From Mixophyes australis (taxonomy: Eukaryota; Chordata; Amphibia; Anura; Limnodynastidae): a stretch of DNA of 64,000 nt. Both the position numbers and the translations under genes were made by a program. The stretch lies in NCBI GenBank assembly GCA_036250195.1, contig JAVHZZ010000005.1, positions 132,147,199 through 132,211,198 on the forward strand, in the 5' to 3' direction. The notes under the pieces were generated by a model. It was not told where the DNA came from and ran no database searches. It worked only from the letters and a program-made list of their open reading frames with translations. Positions 22,020-32,548 of the stretch are shown one piece after another (positions within the stretch are counted from its first letter, which is position 1; each line of letters starts with the position of its first letter).

Positions 22020-22378
22020 CTGTAGGCAGAGAAAAAAACCAATAATTAATTCCAAACTGTAATACTAATATTTTTGTTTCTAGTAATATTTAACCACGCG
22101 TGATGTATCATTGGTAAAGTGTAAGCTTACATAGAATTTGCTACCAGGCCTTGACAGTCCACAAAAGCAGACATTGCCACTTAAAGTGCAACATTTGTCT
22201 AAAAGCCATACATATTGAGACATTTTGTCTTCAGTGTGTACATTTCATTTCCTACAATGTGATAGGCAAAGACATTGTGCAATTAAAGTTTGACATCAGA
22301 CACATACTGAGAGTTGACACTTTTGCACAGACAGACACAAACATTAACAGACATTAAATAAGGAAACTCATCATGTAC

Positions 22379-22412
22379 CTAGTGGAGCGTCCTCTCCTGT
22401 TCGGGGTGGGCT
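22379..22412 (-). pseudogene. MybA gene, exon 2, 3' part
   Basis: Encodes PPRTGEDAPL and ends at a donor (ACTAG|GTACATGA). It follows directly in frame on 29719 once the solo LTR and one copy of its GGGCT duplication are ignored. Confidence 0.65.
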
Positions 22413-22599
22413 TGTCACGGGCACTAGGAGTCTTTGCCCAGGATATCACCAGATGATGGACTTACCAGAGTAATATAGCTGGTACTATGGTTCTCTGGTA
22501 GCAGGGTGACAACGGAACAGAAGAATCAGCAGATGGTGAGAGAATGCTCAAGGAAAGTCTATGACTAGCAGCAACTGGTAATGAGTAGATGTATGTACA

Positions 22600-23680
22600 C
22601 GAGGAACCCGATGGACAAGTAAACGTGAGGAAAGTCAGTGGTCTGCGTATAGCAAGTTGTACCACTGCTATAGTGAGGAGGAATGTCCAGGAGTAGCAAG
22701 GAGGTAGTGAGAGTCAGCGGTCTGCGTATAGCAAGTTGTACCGCTGTCTATAGTGAAGGAATGGAATCCAGGTGAAAGTAGGTAACGGGGAAGTCAGTGG
22801 TCTGCGTATAGCAAGTTGTACCACTGCTATGTGAGAGGATACTTGAAACTGCTGTCACAGGGAACAGGAGTCAGTTGTCTGCGTCAGTAAGTTGTACCAC
22901 TGCTATATATATGTGAGGAGGGGCACGAGGAGATGAATGTAAAGCAGAGTATACACGGGGCACACAGAACTTGATCCCACGATGATATCCACAATACAAC
23001 AATAACTGACAAGCGCTGCTTGAAGTATACAAAGTCACAATAGCTATCCAGGCAATGGGAAACAAAGTCAATGGTAACAATAGCTTCAGTGGATAGGAGG
23101 CTCTGGAGGAGAACACAACTCAGTCCAGATGGATATGCAATACAAAAGCAAAGTCAATGGAAAGTATGCATACCGCGGTTCAGGAGAGCAGGCTGTCAGA
23201 GAGACGTGCAGGGATACCTGAACGGCTGAAGGCCGGCAGGAGGAGAGACCACTGGAGGGTGGAAGCGGTAATCAGGTTGGTGCAGCGCACGGCAGGTAAT
23301 CCAGAATCAACGAAGCAATACTCAGGAAGCAGTAGTAAGTGAAACTGGAAACATGATGAACACGGGAGAGTTGAGGCTGTCTGGTATCCAGTAGTAGTGG
23401 TGGAGGCAGCGGAGAGAAGGCACGCTGAACATGGGAGAGTAGAGGCTGTCTGGAACCCTGTAGTAGTAACGGAGGCAGCGGAGAGCTGACACGATAAACA
23501 CAGGAGAGTTGAGACGATCTGGAACTAGGTAGTAGTAAAGGAGGCAGCGGAGAGCTCACACGCTGAATACAGGAGAGTTGAGATGAACTGGAGTCCGGTA
23601 GTAGTAGCAGATAGGAATCAGCTGAGTGCAGGCATGATGACCACAGGAGAGTTGAAGTGGTCTGGAAACCACAATAGCAG
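22600..23680. repeat. Two families of internal tandem repeats in the outer LTR
   Basis: The phrase GTCAGTGGTCTGCGTATAGC followed by AAGTTGTACCACTGC occurs four times between 22634 and 22905. From about 23350 to 23680 a roughly 61-bp unit repeats about five times (GGAGAGTTGAGRCTGTCTGG, then GTAGTAGTRRYGGAGGCAGC). Such arrays are common in U3 regions; a regulatory role is only a guess. Confidence 0.8.
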
Positions 23681-23805
23681 TAAACAGGAATCAGCAGGAG
23701 CTGAATACACGAGGAAACACAGGAACACCTTCAGAGGCTCATGGCGAATGAGACTCCAAGATCAGGCAACCAGGTAATGATCACAGGTGGTTTAAATAGG
23801 GAGGG

Positions 23806-24566
23806 TGTCACGTTACCAGAGAGACTTCAACTGGATCCTGATAGTTCAGCCGAGATTGACGTTACTTCAGCGAGGGGCGCGGAGTCTAACAAGTGAAAGG
23901 TGTTCACCAGTGATTCCCGCAAGGGAATATGGGCTTTTGCGGCTTCCACTTGCAGGTCGCTGTCCCCTGGAGAAGTTCTCAGCGAACACAACAGACGGAG
24001 CGTAGAATCAGGTAGAAGTAGTGCTGTCACTTGATAGTGGTGTTTAGCCGGGAAGTTTGGCAGCGTTGCCACTTGGGAGAGGAAATATAGCTGGGATGTT
24101 CAGCGATGTAGTCACTAGGGAGCTGGTTAGCAGGAAAAGATAGTGTCGCCACTTGGAAGTGCTTTCACTGGAATGTTAGCAGCGTAGCCACCTAGAGGTG
24201 AATTCCCCGGAGAGATGTAGCTTGGGAGCTGAAGAAATAGCAAAAACACAGGAGCTGTTTCCAATCTTAAAGTCAGGGACTGACTGAAAGAACCAGCATT
24301 GAGTTCTGGTCAGAGGAGGTAGATATAGTGCAGTTCCTATTGGACAGCCAATAGAGGGCAGTGAGTACACATAAAACAGTTAGACGGTTCTGCGCATGCG
24401 CAGAACCACTGAGCGCTGAACGGAAGAAGGGGAGAGACAGCGCTGGAGGGCTGCAGCAGCGTGGACCAGGTAAGTGAAAAAAGAGAGTCTTGGTGGGGAC
24501 GGCCTCCGTAATCAGCGGACACACCCGCCGGCTCCCGGGGAGACAGCGGGAGTCCGGCGTGTGACA
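23806..24566 (-). repeat. Chromovirus 3' LTR
   Basis: 761 bp, TGTCACG...GTGTGACA. It matches 28814-29574 except for about five substitutions. The pol frame ends 55 bp inside it. Confidence 0.95.
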
Positions 24567-27500
24567 GTACCTCCCCCTTTAGAGGTGGGCACCGAACACC
24601 TAGGACCTGGTTTCTTCGGAAATCTGGAGTGAAATTTTTTCAGCAGAAGAGGAGCACGGATGTCTGCAGCCCGTACCCAGGAGCGCTCTTCGGGGCCGTA
24701 CCCCTTCCAGTCCACTAAATACTTGATTGTTCCTCTAGAACTTTTGGAATCCAGAATATGGCTGATCTCGAATTCATCAGTTTGTTGGAGAGAAAGAGGA
24801 GTGGTAGATGTGACAGGAACCGTGAATCGATTAATAATGAGTGGTCTCAATAAGGAAATATGAAAGGCATTGGCAATACGTAGAGTGGGTGGTAGCCGTA
24901 ACTTAAAACAAACGGGACTGATTACTTGAATGATCCTATAAGGACCAATGTAGCGAGGAGCAAGTTTCATGCAGGGCACTTTAAGACGAATGTTCTTTGT
25001 AGATAACCACACCTTGTCGCCAACCTTCAAAAGAGGAATAGCTCTGCGTTTTTTATCTGCCGCCAGCTTGTAGCGAGTAGAGGATTTCTGAAGGGCCTTT
25101 CGAACTCGAGACCAGATAGATAGAAAGTCCTGTCGAAGAGTGTTGACCGCTGGAACTTGGGTGGGAGGGAGGGCTGAAAATTCTGGCATACGAGGATGGC
25201 CTCCAAATACCACGGAGAACGGAGTGGTTGATGTGGATTCGTGAAAGGAATTGTTATGAACAAATTCTGCCCAGGGTAGCAAATCCACCCAATTACTCTG
25301 GTTGGCTGAGGAAAATATCCTGAGAAACGTTTCCAGATCTTGATTGACCCTTTCTGTCTGGCCGTTGGTCTGGGGATGATATGCGGAAGAGAATTTCAGA
25401 CGGATACCCAGAAGATGACAAAGGGACCTCCAGAATTTTGAGACAAATTGTACCCCACGATCCGAGACAATTTCAGCGGGACAGCCATGTAGTCGGAAAA
25501 TTTCCTTAATGAAATGTTGAGCTAGACATGCTGAGGACGGAAGACCGATGAGTGGAACGAAGTGTGCCATTTTAGAGAAACGGTCCACAATAACCCAGAT
25601 GGTATTAAATTTATTAGCTGGAGATAGGTCAGTGATGAAATCCATGCTAAGATGGGTCCACGGTTTGGTAGGTAGTGGAAGAGGGTGAAGTAGCCCTTGT
25701 GGAACCTGGCAGGGAATTTTGTTTTGGGCACAGGTAGGGCAGGCAGCCACGAAATCTTTAACTTCGGAGTAGAATTTGGGCCACCAGTACTGTCGAGAGA
25801 GTAGTTCAGATGTTTTACGGGAGCCAAGATGACCTGTAAATCGTGAAGAATGACACCAGTGAAGAAGACTCTTCCGTAGATGAGGAGGGACAAATGTTTT
25901 TCCCTGGGGGGGAATGGGAGTTGAGGAAGTTGAGAATAATCTAATGCATTTAGAGTCCAGGATGGGACGTTCCAGCAAGGTGTCTGATCCCAAATTTTCT
26001 GGGAAAGCCCGGGATAATGCATCCGCCTTCTTATTTTTGATACCGGGTTTGAAAGTGACCCGCAGATCAAAGCGGGTAAAGAAAAGGGACCAGCGGGCTT
26101 GACGTGGATTCAGGCATTGGGCTGACTGGAGATAGAGTAGATTCTTATGATCCGCGAAGATCGTAACTGGGTGACGAGCCTCCTCTAGAAGATAACGCCA
26201 TTCAGTTAGAGCCAACTTCATGGCCAGGAGTTCTTTATCCCCAATGGCATAATTACTCTCTGCTGGCAGGAACTTGCGGGAGAAGAATGCGCAGGGATGG
26301 AACTTGCCTTGAATAGATTTTTCCGAAAGAACTGCTCCCACACCGGTGGAAGATGCATCCACCTCTAGGAAAAAAGGAAGGGAGACATCGGGTTGCTGGA
26401 GTATAGGTGCCGATGAAAAGGCTCTTTTGAGAAATTGGAACGCTTCCAATGCTTCTGAGGTCCAATTTTGCGGAGTTGCCCCTTTTCGGGTAAGAGCTGT
26501 CAGAGGTGCAACAACAGATGAGTAACCAGCAATAAAGCGCCTATAATAATTGGAGAAACCCAGGAAACGTTGAATGGATTTGAGTGTAGTTGGTTGGGGC
26601 CAGTTGATTATAGCATGAACTTTTCCCGGGTCCATTTGTAGACCGGATCCAGAAACCAAATAGCCCAGGAAAGGCAACTTAGGGACCTCAAATATGCATT
26701 TTTCCAATTTGCAGAATAAATGGTTGGTACGTAATCTGGAAAGAACTTCAGCCACATGTAGACGATGAGTGGAAAGGTCCCTGGAGAAAATTAAGATGTC
26801 ATCCAGATATACTACTACATTGGAATATAGCAGATCACGAAAGATTTCATTCACAAAACTTTGGAAAACGGCTGGGGCGTTACATAAGCCAAATGGCATC
26901 ACTAGATATTCGTAATGGCCGTCCCGTGTATTAAAAGCCGTCTTCCACTCATCCCCAGAGCGAATCCGGATCAAGTTGTAAGCTCCGCGTAGATCGAGTT
27001 TAGTGAAGATTCTCGCACCTTTAATGCGATCGAAGAGTTCGGTGATTAATGGAATGGGGTAGCGGTTTTTAATAGTGATGGTGTTCAGGCCTCTGTAGTC
27101 GATACACGGACGGAGAGCTCCATCTTTTTTTTTCACAAAGAAAAACCCGGCCCCGGCGGGTGAGGAGGAAGGTCTAATGAAACCACGTTGCAGATTTTCC
27201 TTGATGTAGAGTGTAGTAGCCTCTGTCTCGGGCAGTGAGAGCGGATAGACTCGGCCTCGTGGAGGAGTTTTCCCCGGAATGAGATCGATGGGGCAATCCC
27301 AAGCTCGGTGGGGTGGTAGACGCTCAGAGGAGGCTTTAGAGAAGACATCCGAAAAGGAAGAATACTGGTGCGGTAAAATAACTGTAGTGGGTTCTGAAGG
27401 AATCTGTGTGAAGCCGAGAGGCTTGACTGGTGTTAGACATTGGCGAGAGCATGCAGGACCCCATGCAGTGATTTGTGATGAAGGCCAGTCCAGATGGGGT

Positions 27501-27952
27501 GAATGTAGATGAAGCCATGGTAGACCTAGAATGATTGGGCTGATGGTTAGTGGGAGAACGAGAAAGGAAATCTTTTCCCAGTGGAGGGCCCCAACTTGCA
27601 TGGAGATAGGTTTTGTTCGTCTAAGAATACTGCCATTAGGGAGACGGGAACCGTCAATGCCCGTAGTAGCCATGGGCTTTTTCAGCGGAACAGTGGGCAG
27701 CGCCAGTCTTGTAACTAGAGATTGTGACATAAAGTTCCCGGCTGCTCCTGAATCCAACAAGGCCTTGAACGACTTGGGCCCTGAAAGTAAATGTAAGGTG
27801 ACAGGAAAAGAACATGTTAGATCTGGAAAAGAAGTTGGAGAGGAAGTAAGAGTCCCTAGACTGACCTCTCCAGTGCAGGCTAGGGTTTGTCGTTTCCCGA
27901 ACGCCGGGTACAAGAAGCCAGGAGGTGACCAGAATCTCCACAATATAGGCAT
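24512..27952 (-). CDS. pol: Chromovirus Pol: PR-RT-RH-IN-chromodomain
   Basis: One open frame of 1146 codons, in the -1 frame relative to gag and overlapping it by 73 bp (27952-27880), so expression by -1 frameshifting is likely; the true start is in the overlap. Protease active site LLDSGA near residue 66; reverse transcriptase with LDLRGAYN and catalytic YLDD near 380; RNase H with EVDAS near 533 and FADHKNLLYL; integrase zinc finger H-x-H..CPTC (about 700-738), then SMDFITD, VSDRG and QTERVNQD supplying D, D and E (about 771, 829, 866); chromodomain near 1061-1105 (KYLVDWKGYGPEERSW). The chromodomain classes it as a chromovirus, a lineage whose integrase tail reads histone marks. No stop interrupts it. 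Confidence 0.95.
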   Translation of the reverse strand: MPILWRFWSPPGFLYPAFGKRQTLACTGEVSLGTLTSSPTSFPDLTCSFPVTLHLLSGPKSFKALLDSGAAGNFMSQSLVTRLALPTVPLKKPMATTGIDGSRLPNGSILRRTKPISMQVGALHWEKISFLVLPLTISPIILGLPWLHLHSPHLDWPSSQITAWGPACSRQCLTPVKPLGFTQIPSEPTTVILPHQYSSFSDVFSKASSERLPPHRAWDCPIDLIPGKTPPRGRVYPLSLPETEATTLYIKENLQRGFIRPSSSPAGAGFFFVKKKDGALRPCIDYRGLNTITIKNRYPIPLITELFDRIKGARIFTKLDLRGAYNLIRIRSGDEWKTAFNTRDGHYEYLVMPFGLCNAPAVFQSFVNEIFRDLLYSNVVVYLDDILIFSRDLSTHRLHVAEVLSRLRTNHLFCKLEKCIFEVPKLPFLGYLVSGSGLQMDPGKVHAIINWPQPTTLKSIQRFLGFSNYYRRFIAGYSSVVAPLTALTRKGATPQNWTSEALEAFQFLKRAFSSAPILQQPDVSLPFFLEVDASSTGVGAVLSEKSIQGKFHPCAFFSRKFLPAESNYAIGDKELLAMKLALTEWRYLLEEARHPVTIFADHKNLLYLQSAQCLNPRQARWSLFFTRFDLRVTFKPGIKNKKADALSRAFPENLGSDTLLERPILDSKCIRLFSTSSTPIPPQGKTFVPPHLRKSLLHWCHSSRFTGHLGSRKTSELLSRQYWWPKFYSEVKDFVAACPTCAQNKIPCQVPQGLLHPLPLPTKPWTHLSMDFITDLSPANKFNTIWVIVDRFSKMAHFVPLIGLPSSACLAQHFIKEIFRLHGCPAEIVSDRGVQFVSKFWRSLCHLLGIRLKFSSAYHPQTNGQTERVNQDLETFLRIFSSANQSNWVDLLPWAEFVHNNSFHESTSTTPFSVVFGGHPRMPEFSALPPTQVPAVNTLRQDFLSIWSRVRKALQKSSTRYKLAADKKRRAIPLLKVGDKVWLSTKNIRLKVPCMKLAPRYIGPYRIIQVISPVCFKLRLPPTLRIANAFHISLLRPLIINRFTVPVTSTTPLSLQQTDEFEISHILDSKSSRGTIKYLVDWKGYGPEERSWVRAADIRAPLLLKKFHSRFPKKPGPRCSVPTSKGGGTVTRRTPAVSPGAGGCVR
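24568..24582 (-). other. Chromovirus polypurine tract
   Basis: Minus-strand CTAAAGGGGGAGGTAC directly precedes the 3' LTR (TGTCACAC). Position and composition fit the plus-strand primer. Confidence 0.8.
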
Positions 27953-28800
27953 AGTTTATTCTTCATCCTTCTCTCTCTTTCATCCGGAGATAAACGGGAG
28001 CGCCCCAGTTGCATAGGCTCATCCGTAGATGTGGGTGGTTGAAAACGAGGAGCTAGACGAAAGGTAGACCATCTAGGAAGGTATTTCTCGGACGATCTTT
28101 CCCGAAGCCGAAGATCTACCCGGTTGCAGAGAGAAATTAGGGCATCTAAGGTGGGTGGCAATTCTTGAGAAGAGAGAGCATCCTTGATCTTATCTGACAG
28201 CCCTTGCCAAAAGGCAGCAACAAGAGCCTCATCGTTCCACTGGAGCTCGGAAGCTAGAGTCTGAAACTCAATAACGTATTGAGCCACAGAACGAGAATTT
28301 TGACGTAGTCTTAGGATGCTAGTAGCAGCGGACGTCACTCGTCCTGGTTCATCAAAAATCCTCCTGAATGCCGAAGTGAAGGCGGAAACATCATTGAGGA
28401 GATTGTCATTACGTTCCCAAAGAGGAGAGGCCCATGCCAGGGCTTTTCCGGATAGGAGGGAGACCATATAAGCTACTTTTGACCTGGAAGTAGGAAAATT
28501 CTAAGGTAATAGCTCAAATTGGATGGAGCACTGATTTAAAAAGCCACGGCAAGAGTTAGGATCACCATCAAATTTGGAGGGTGTAGGCAAACGCAGAGAG
28601 GAAGCGGCTGCAGCAGGGACCTCGGCTGCTTGTGGTTGAGCAGCCGGCTGAGGCATGGTCTCCTGTAATGCGTCTAGACGGGTAGCCAGAGTTTGCAAAC
28701 ATTGCAAAAGTTGCATCTGAACTGCATCCTGATGCTCCACTCTTCCAACCAAGTGTTGAAGCATGTCCTTGGCGGAAGGTTCTCTATCAGGATCTGACAT
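27880..28800 (-). pseudogene. gag: Chromovirus Gag, one in-frame TAG
   Basis: Starts MSDPDREPSAKDMLQHLVGR at 28800 and reads without gap to 27880, except for a TAG at about 28501 after FELLP. The same frame continues NFPTSRSKVAYMVSLLSGKA, a capsid-like WQGLSDKIKDAL region, and a CCHC zinc knuckle CLYCGDSGHLLASC (about 27925-27965) for RNA binding. The stop is probably a point mutation, since the LTRs are nearly identical and pol is open; read-through cannot be excluded from sequence alone. Confidence 0.9.
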
Positions 28801-28813
28801 GGCTGGTTCTTAA

Positions 28814-29574
28814 TGTCACGTTACCAGAGAGACTTCAACTGGATCCTGATAGTTCAGCCGAGATTGACGTTACTTCAGCGAGGGGCGCGGAGTCTAACAA
28901 GTGAAAGGTGTTCACCAGTGATTCCCGCAAGGGAATATGGGCTTTTGCGGCTTCCACTTGCAGGTCGCGGTCCCCTGGAGAGGTTCTCAGCGAACACAAC
29001 AGACGGAGCGTAGAATCAGGTAGAAGTAGTGCTGTCACTTGATAGTGGTGTTTAGCCGGGAAGTTTGGCAGCGTTGCCACTTGGGAGAGGAAATATAGCT
29101 GGGATGTTCGGCGATGTAGTCACTAGGGAGCTGGTTAGCAGGAAAAGATAGTGTTGCCACTTGGAAGTGCTTTCACTGGAATGTTAGCAGCGTAGCCACC
29201 TAGAGGTGAATTCCCCGGAGAGATGTAGCTTGGGAGCTGAAGAAATAGCAAAAACACAGGAGCTGTTTCCAATCTTAAAGTCAGGGACTGACTGAAAGAA
29301 CCAGCATTGAGTTCTGGTCAGAGGAGGTAGATATAGTGCAGTTCCTATTGGACAGCCAATAGAGGGCAGTGAGAACACATAAAACAGTTAGACGGTTCTG
29401 CGCATGCGCAGAACCACTGAGCGCTGAACGGAAGAAGGGGAGAGACAGCGCTGGAGGGCTGCAGCAGCGTGGACCAGGTAAGTGAAAAAAGAGAGTCTTG
29501 GTGGGGACGGCCTCCGTAATCAGCGGACACACCCGCCGGCTCCCGGGGAGACAGCGGGAGTCCGGCGTGTGACA
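28814..29574 (-). repeat. Chromovirus 5' LTR
   Basis: 761 bp, same ends as the 3' LTR, directly followed on the minus strand by TTAAGAACCAGCC and the gag ATG. It carries promoter and polyadenylation functions by family analogy. Confidence 0.95.
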
Positions 29575-29718
29575 GAGGGTTGCCTGATCATCCAATCAAT
29601 TAAAAGCAACAGGTACTGAAGGTTTGATAAGGGCTGCACATGCGCAGACCCTCAGGATGGCGGACGGCCACGGTTCCTGAACACACGGGAAATGGCACTC
29701 ACAGTCTGGTGAGTGACA

Positions 29719-29898
29719 GGGCTATAGCCAGTGTCTATGTCACCCACCGCAACGATCTCCACCAGAGCAATTGCTGCCCTTGCATGCTCCTCTAGGGGTG
29801 TTAACGCTATATCCATGGGAGTACCCCCACCAGTTCCTTGGGCATGTTTGTGGGCCCGCACTAGCTTGGCTTTCAGCCGCCCTTTATAGTCAGCCCAT
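29719..29898 (-). pseudogene. MybA gene, exon 2, 5' part
   Basis: Begins after the acceptor TTTTTCACAG. The frame joins exon 1 as R-WADYKGRLKAKL, which completes the third helix and basic tail of the Myb-like domain, then LTPLEEHARAAIALVEIVAV and GDIDTGYS, where the outer solo LTR intrudes. Splice phase and reading frame agree on both sides. The region after the domain would be the linker or partner-binding part. Confidence 0.7.
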
Positions 29899-30179
29899 CT
29901 GTGAAAAAGACAAAGATTATGCCGTGAAATAGCAGCTTACCAAAAAAAAAAAACATTCACTCTGTACTTTTGCTATTCACACAAAATTTAAAAACAAATA
30001 CACTGTAAAATGTGTTGCACTTTTCCAGCGTGGATAATGTTGAAAACTGAACATGTTAATGTGACCAAGGCCCATGCTGATTTTTAATTTCAACTAAAGC
30101 CCTAAAAGGGAAATGCTTTATAGACACAAGGTGGTTGAAGCTCACAGTTGTCTAACTACTACTATGTCACAGTTTACAT

Positions 30180-30180
30180 A

Positions 30181-30236
<56 letters not shown>
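30180..30236. repeat. (TA)n microsatellite
   Basis: Near-pure TA run inside the first MybA intron. Confidence 0.95.
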
Positions 30237-30239
<3 letters not shown>

Positions 30240-30297
30240 CTACTATACACAGTCATACAACTTAAATATGGCTTTAGGACAAACATTTGCTTAGTAC

Positions 30298-30527
30298 CGT
30301 TTCTGTACTTCCTGCATTCGACGCACATGTTGCGAGATCTCATTGATAGAGGCAGTAATTTCGTGCCAATTTCTTTGGCGCTCAGGGGCAGTGAGCTGCC
30401 GGTCTTCAGAGTGAAATTTCAGGATCACTTGCTCCACAAGTGCTTCCAGCTCCTGTATAGTAAAGTTATGCTTGCGCCGAATTGGCAGCCCTGGGGCCTG
30501 CTCGGAACTGGGGCCTGCATCAGACAT
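30298..30527 (-). CDS. MybA gene, exon 1: Myb/SANT-like DNA-binding domain
   Basis: Chosen start is MSDAGPSSEQ at 30527 (an upstream in-frame ATG at 30584 adds 19 residues without family support). The domain reads RRKHNFTIQELEALVEQVIL, then RQRNWHEITASINEIS and VRRMQEVQKR, with tryptophan and spaced leucines of a Myb/SANT-type three-helix fold. It ends at a donor (AAACG|GTACTAAG). The fold is that of Myb-like partner proteins encoded by Harbinger transposons and their domesticated relatives, which bind transposon ends and bring the transposase to the nucleus. MybB starts 1 kb away on the other strand. This exon is undamaged; downstream exons are not. Confidence 0.75.
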
Positions 30528-31557
30528 ATTGCTATTGAAAAGAAAAGGAGTGTATTTATTGGCAATGCAAACAGTCAGGTGCAATTAAAGATTGTAAGCC
30601 CATCCACCCTCTTAAAGGTAGCATTTTGCAAACTCCAACCTATGTATCAAGCACATGCCTCTTAATCTAATATACATTGTTGGTTCAATATATCACCATC
30701 AGCCACTTAGGCCACTGTATTTTTACATCATTGGCCTACAATAACTACTTAAATATTATGCTTATACAACCACTCTCCACTTTCAATTTTATAACATTCT
30801 TTATCACATTGTCAACACAGTTAAGTTACATATTTCCCATTCAAAATCCTGAGTGGAAACCTAAGATTGTGTTTTCAAATCTAATGTGATTGTCAAATAC
30901 AGCCACCACCAGCATTAATAGTGTAGACTTAAAAGGTGTAACTTTTACAATTCAACCAAATAAGTGGTTAGATAGATTTGCAGTTATGTGACCATCAATG
31001 ATATATTCTACTTTTTAGTGTGTTTGTTAGGGAGAAGGTCATTAGCAGAGTGTAGCATTCAATTTTATACTTTGGCTGTTAATTTTGAAACCAAGGCCAC
31101 ATTCATAAAATTATGTTTCGAGCAAAGTCAGACATATTTCATTTAAAAAAGCTGCCTCCATTATATGATTCAAACATTTGGTATATATACAAATATATCT
31201 AAACATTTTTAACTTACTGTTTGTTGGTTTGGTGAAATACAGCACACAAATATGAACAGGAAAATACAGCTTGCCCAGTGCAGCCAAAAGTAAATGAACT
31301 GTAATGAAAGCAAAGTCCACGTGGGTTTAAAAGCATGAGTTGATTAATAAACCAGGTGTACACTCTCGTAGTAATTGCATAGCACAGAGTACTCGACTCA
31401 CCTGTGACAGGTGCCATGTTTTTGGATGGAGAAGCAACCATTACACACACAGGTGTCAGAAAGATCCGCGTGAGAGGTAAGCGCACTCATACGTGCTCAG
31501 AGAACCAATCAGAGCGCAGAATTCTTCCATTTTGTGAGAGGAAGAGTGGTAGAGAAA
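30528..31557. promoter_or_regulatory. Divergent intergenic region between MybA and MybB
   Basis: 1030 bp between two outward-facing starts, with no reading frame of its own. A shared promoter zone is inferred from the geometry. About 31370-31530 is conserved with the copy-B region upstream of its MybB start (57405-57560), including the block CATACGTGCTCAGAGAACCA followed by ATCAGAGCGCAGA just before the ATG. Confidence 0.45.
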
Positions 31558-31798
31558 ATGAGGGCGGCAATCTTCAGCTGGCAGGAGTTGAGAGCGCTGA
31601 CCGAGGGCATGGATAACGTGCCTCGGGTCGCTATATCTCGAACGTGGTCAGGCTGCGGGCATACCAGAGGGTCCGCAGACACCTCCACCTGTGATATCAT
31701 AAATCCCGCAGCATCATACAGCTCCAGTGGCGCTGGAGCGATCTCCGCAGGCGTCAGCCCCAGCTGCTGGATGAACTGCATCAGGAGATTATAAGAAG
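31558..31798 (+). pseudogene. MybB gene, exon 1 (copy A)
   Basis: From ATG 31558: MRAAIFSWQELRALTEGMDN, then a frame change to YISNEVVRLRAYQRVRRHLHL, and WSDLRRRQPQLLDELHQEII up to a donor at 31799 (AA|GTGAGT). FS..EL..L, YxRVRR and W-S-DLRRR are spaced as in a second kind of short Myb/SANT-like domain. Copy B (57577) shows the same exon with VLTEGMDNMPSGRYVSNEV in one frame. At least one frameshift and a stop damage copy A. Confidence 0.6.
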
Positions 31799-32499
31799 TG
31801 AGTTCTCTATTAATCGGCAAAAACACGCGTACACATATCTTTGCAATATGTTCACCCTAATCACCTGACATGGCCTACCAGTACATATCAATGTGCCAGC
31901 ACACTATAAAGGTCATTCCCCTTCCAATGCACCCAACCTGCTTTGGCTCCTGTCTCCTACATTTGTCTGCTGACCATTTACTTCCCTAAATGTTTTGGGG
32001 ATAAACTTCTGAACATTAAGGGAGGTTTTTAGAATCAATCTTTCAAATTCTCTTGACCCCAGTGCTGTAACTTGCTGACCTAACCTTCAAAACAGATTGG
32101 AGTGGCAGATGATTTGTTATTAATGTCCAAACATTTAAATGGCATGTTTTAAAACCCAAACTCCTTAGCGTTTATTGGAAATATTTGTAGGTCCCATAAC
32201 GTGCAAACAGATTATCTATTGTAATATATATATAGCTATTCAATGCTTAATTAACTGGCTATTTACAAAGTGAGGTAGTCCCAACAAAGGCTGATGTCAA
32301 AAATATACTCATCAGCCAAAGTATTTGATATCCCTCCACTAATTCAGTGGCCCTGTACAGAGAGAACTAATTCACATCATTACCAGCCCCATGGCAGTTC
32401 GCTGACTTAAATTCCCTAACATTTCAACAGAGACCACTGGTAATTTTTTTACAATTCAAATTAGCCACCTAATAGTATGTTTGGGGAGTGTGGTAGTCG

Positions 32500-32548
32500 A
32501 CACATGCAAGTATGGAGCAAACATGCAAACTCCACACAGATGAAGCTA
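32500..32548. repeat. tRNA-like repeat module, left half
   Basis: ACATGCAAACTCCACACAGAT resembles a segment found beside degenerate tRNA-like repeats in many vertebrates. It is separated from its partner (32813-32875, CTCCTGACCCCAGTGC and GTGCTAACCACTAGG, a reverse-oriented B/A box pair) by the MITE at 32549. Copy B has both halves contiguous at 58519-58625. Confidence 0.5.

Larger units (their letters stand above)
23806..29574 (-). mobile_element. Chromovirus (Ty3/Gypsy), nearly intact and young
   Basis: A 5769-bp element with two 761-bp LTRs, a gag region, and one uninterrupted pol of 1146 codons ending in a chromodomain. Perfect 5-bp duplications GAGGG flank it (23801-23805, 29575-29579). 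By eye I count five differences between the LTRs (about 0.7%), which means a recent insertion. The one obvious defect is an in-frame TAG in gag. Only 13 nt separate the 5' LTR from the first gag ATG, and I see no TGG-type primer binding site next to the LTR. Confidence 0.95.
22413..29718. mobile_element. Solo LTR (1532 bp) split by a chromovirus
   Basis: Begins TGTCACGGGCAC (22413) and ends GAGTGACA (29718), with perfect 5-bp duplications GGGCT at 22408-22412 and 29719-29723. It interrupts MybA exon 2. The chromovirus at 23806-29574 sits inside, leaving 1393 bp on the left and 139 bp on the right. No internal region belonging to this LTR remains, so it is a solo LTR of a different family. Its orientation is uncertain. 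Confidence 0.85.

Noticed and set aside
27531..28016. A plus-strand frame of 161 codons
   Set aside because: Antisense of the chromovirus gag-pol overlap; no motif of its own.
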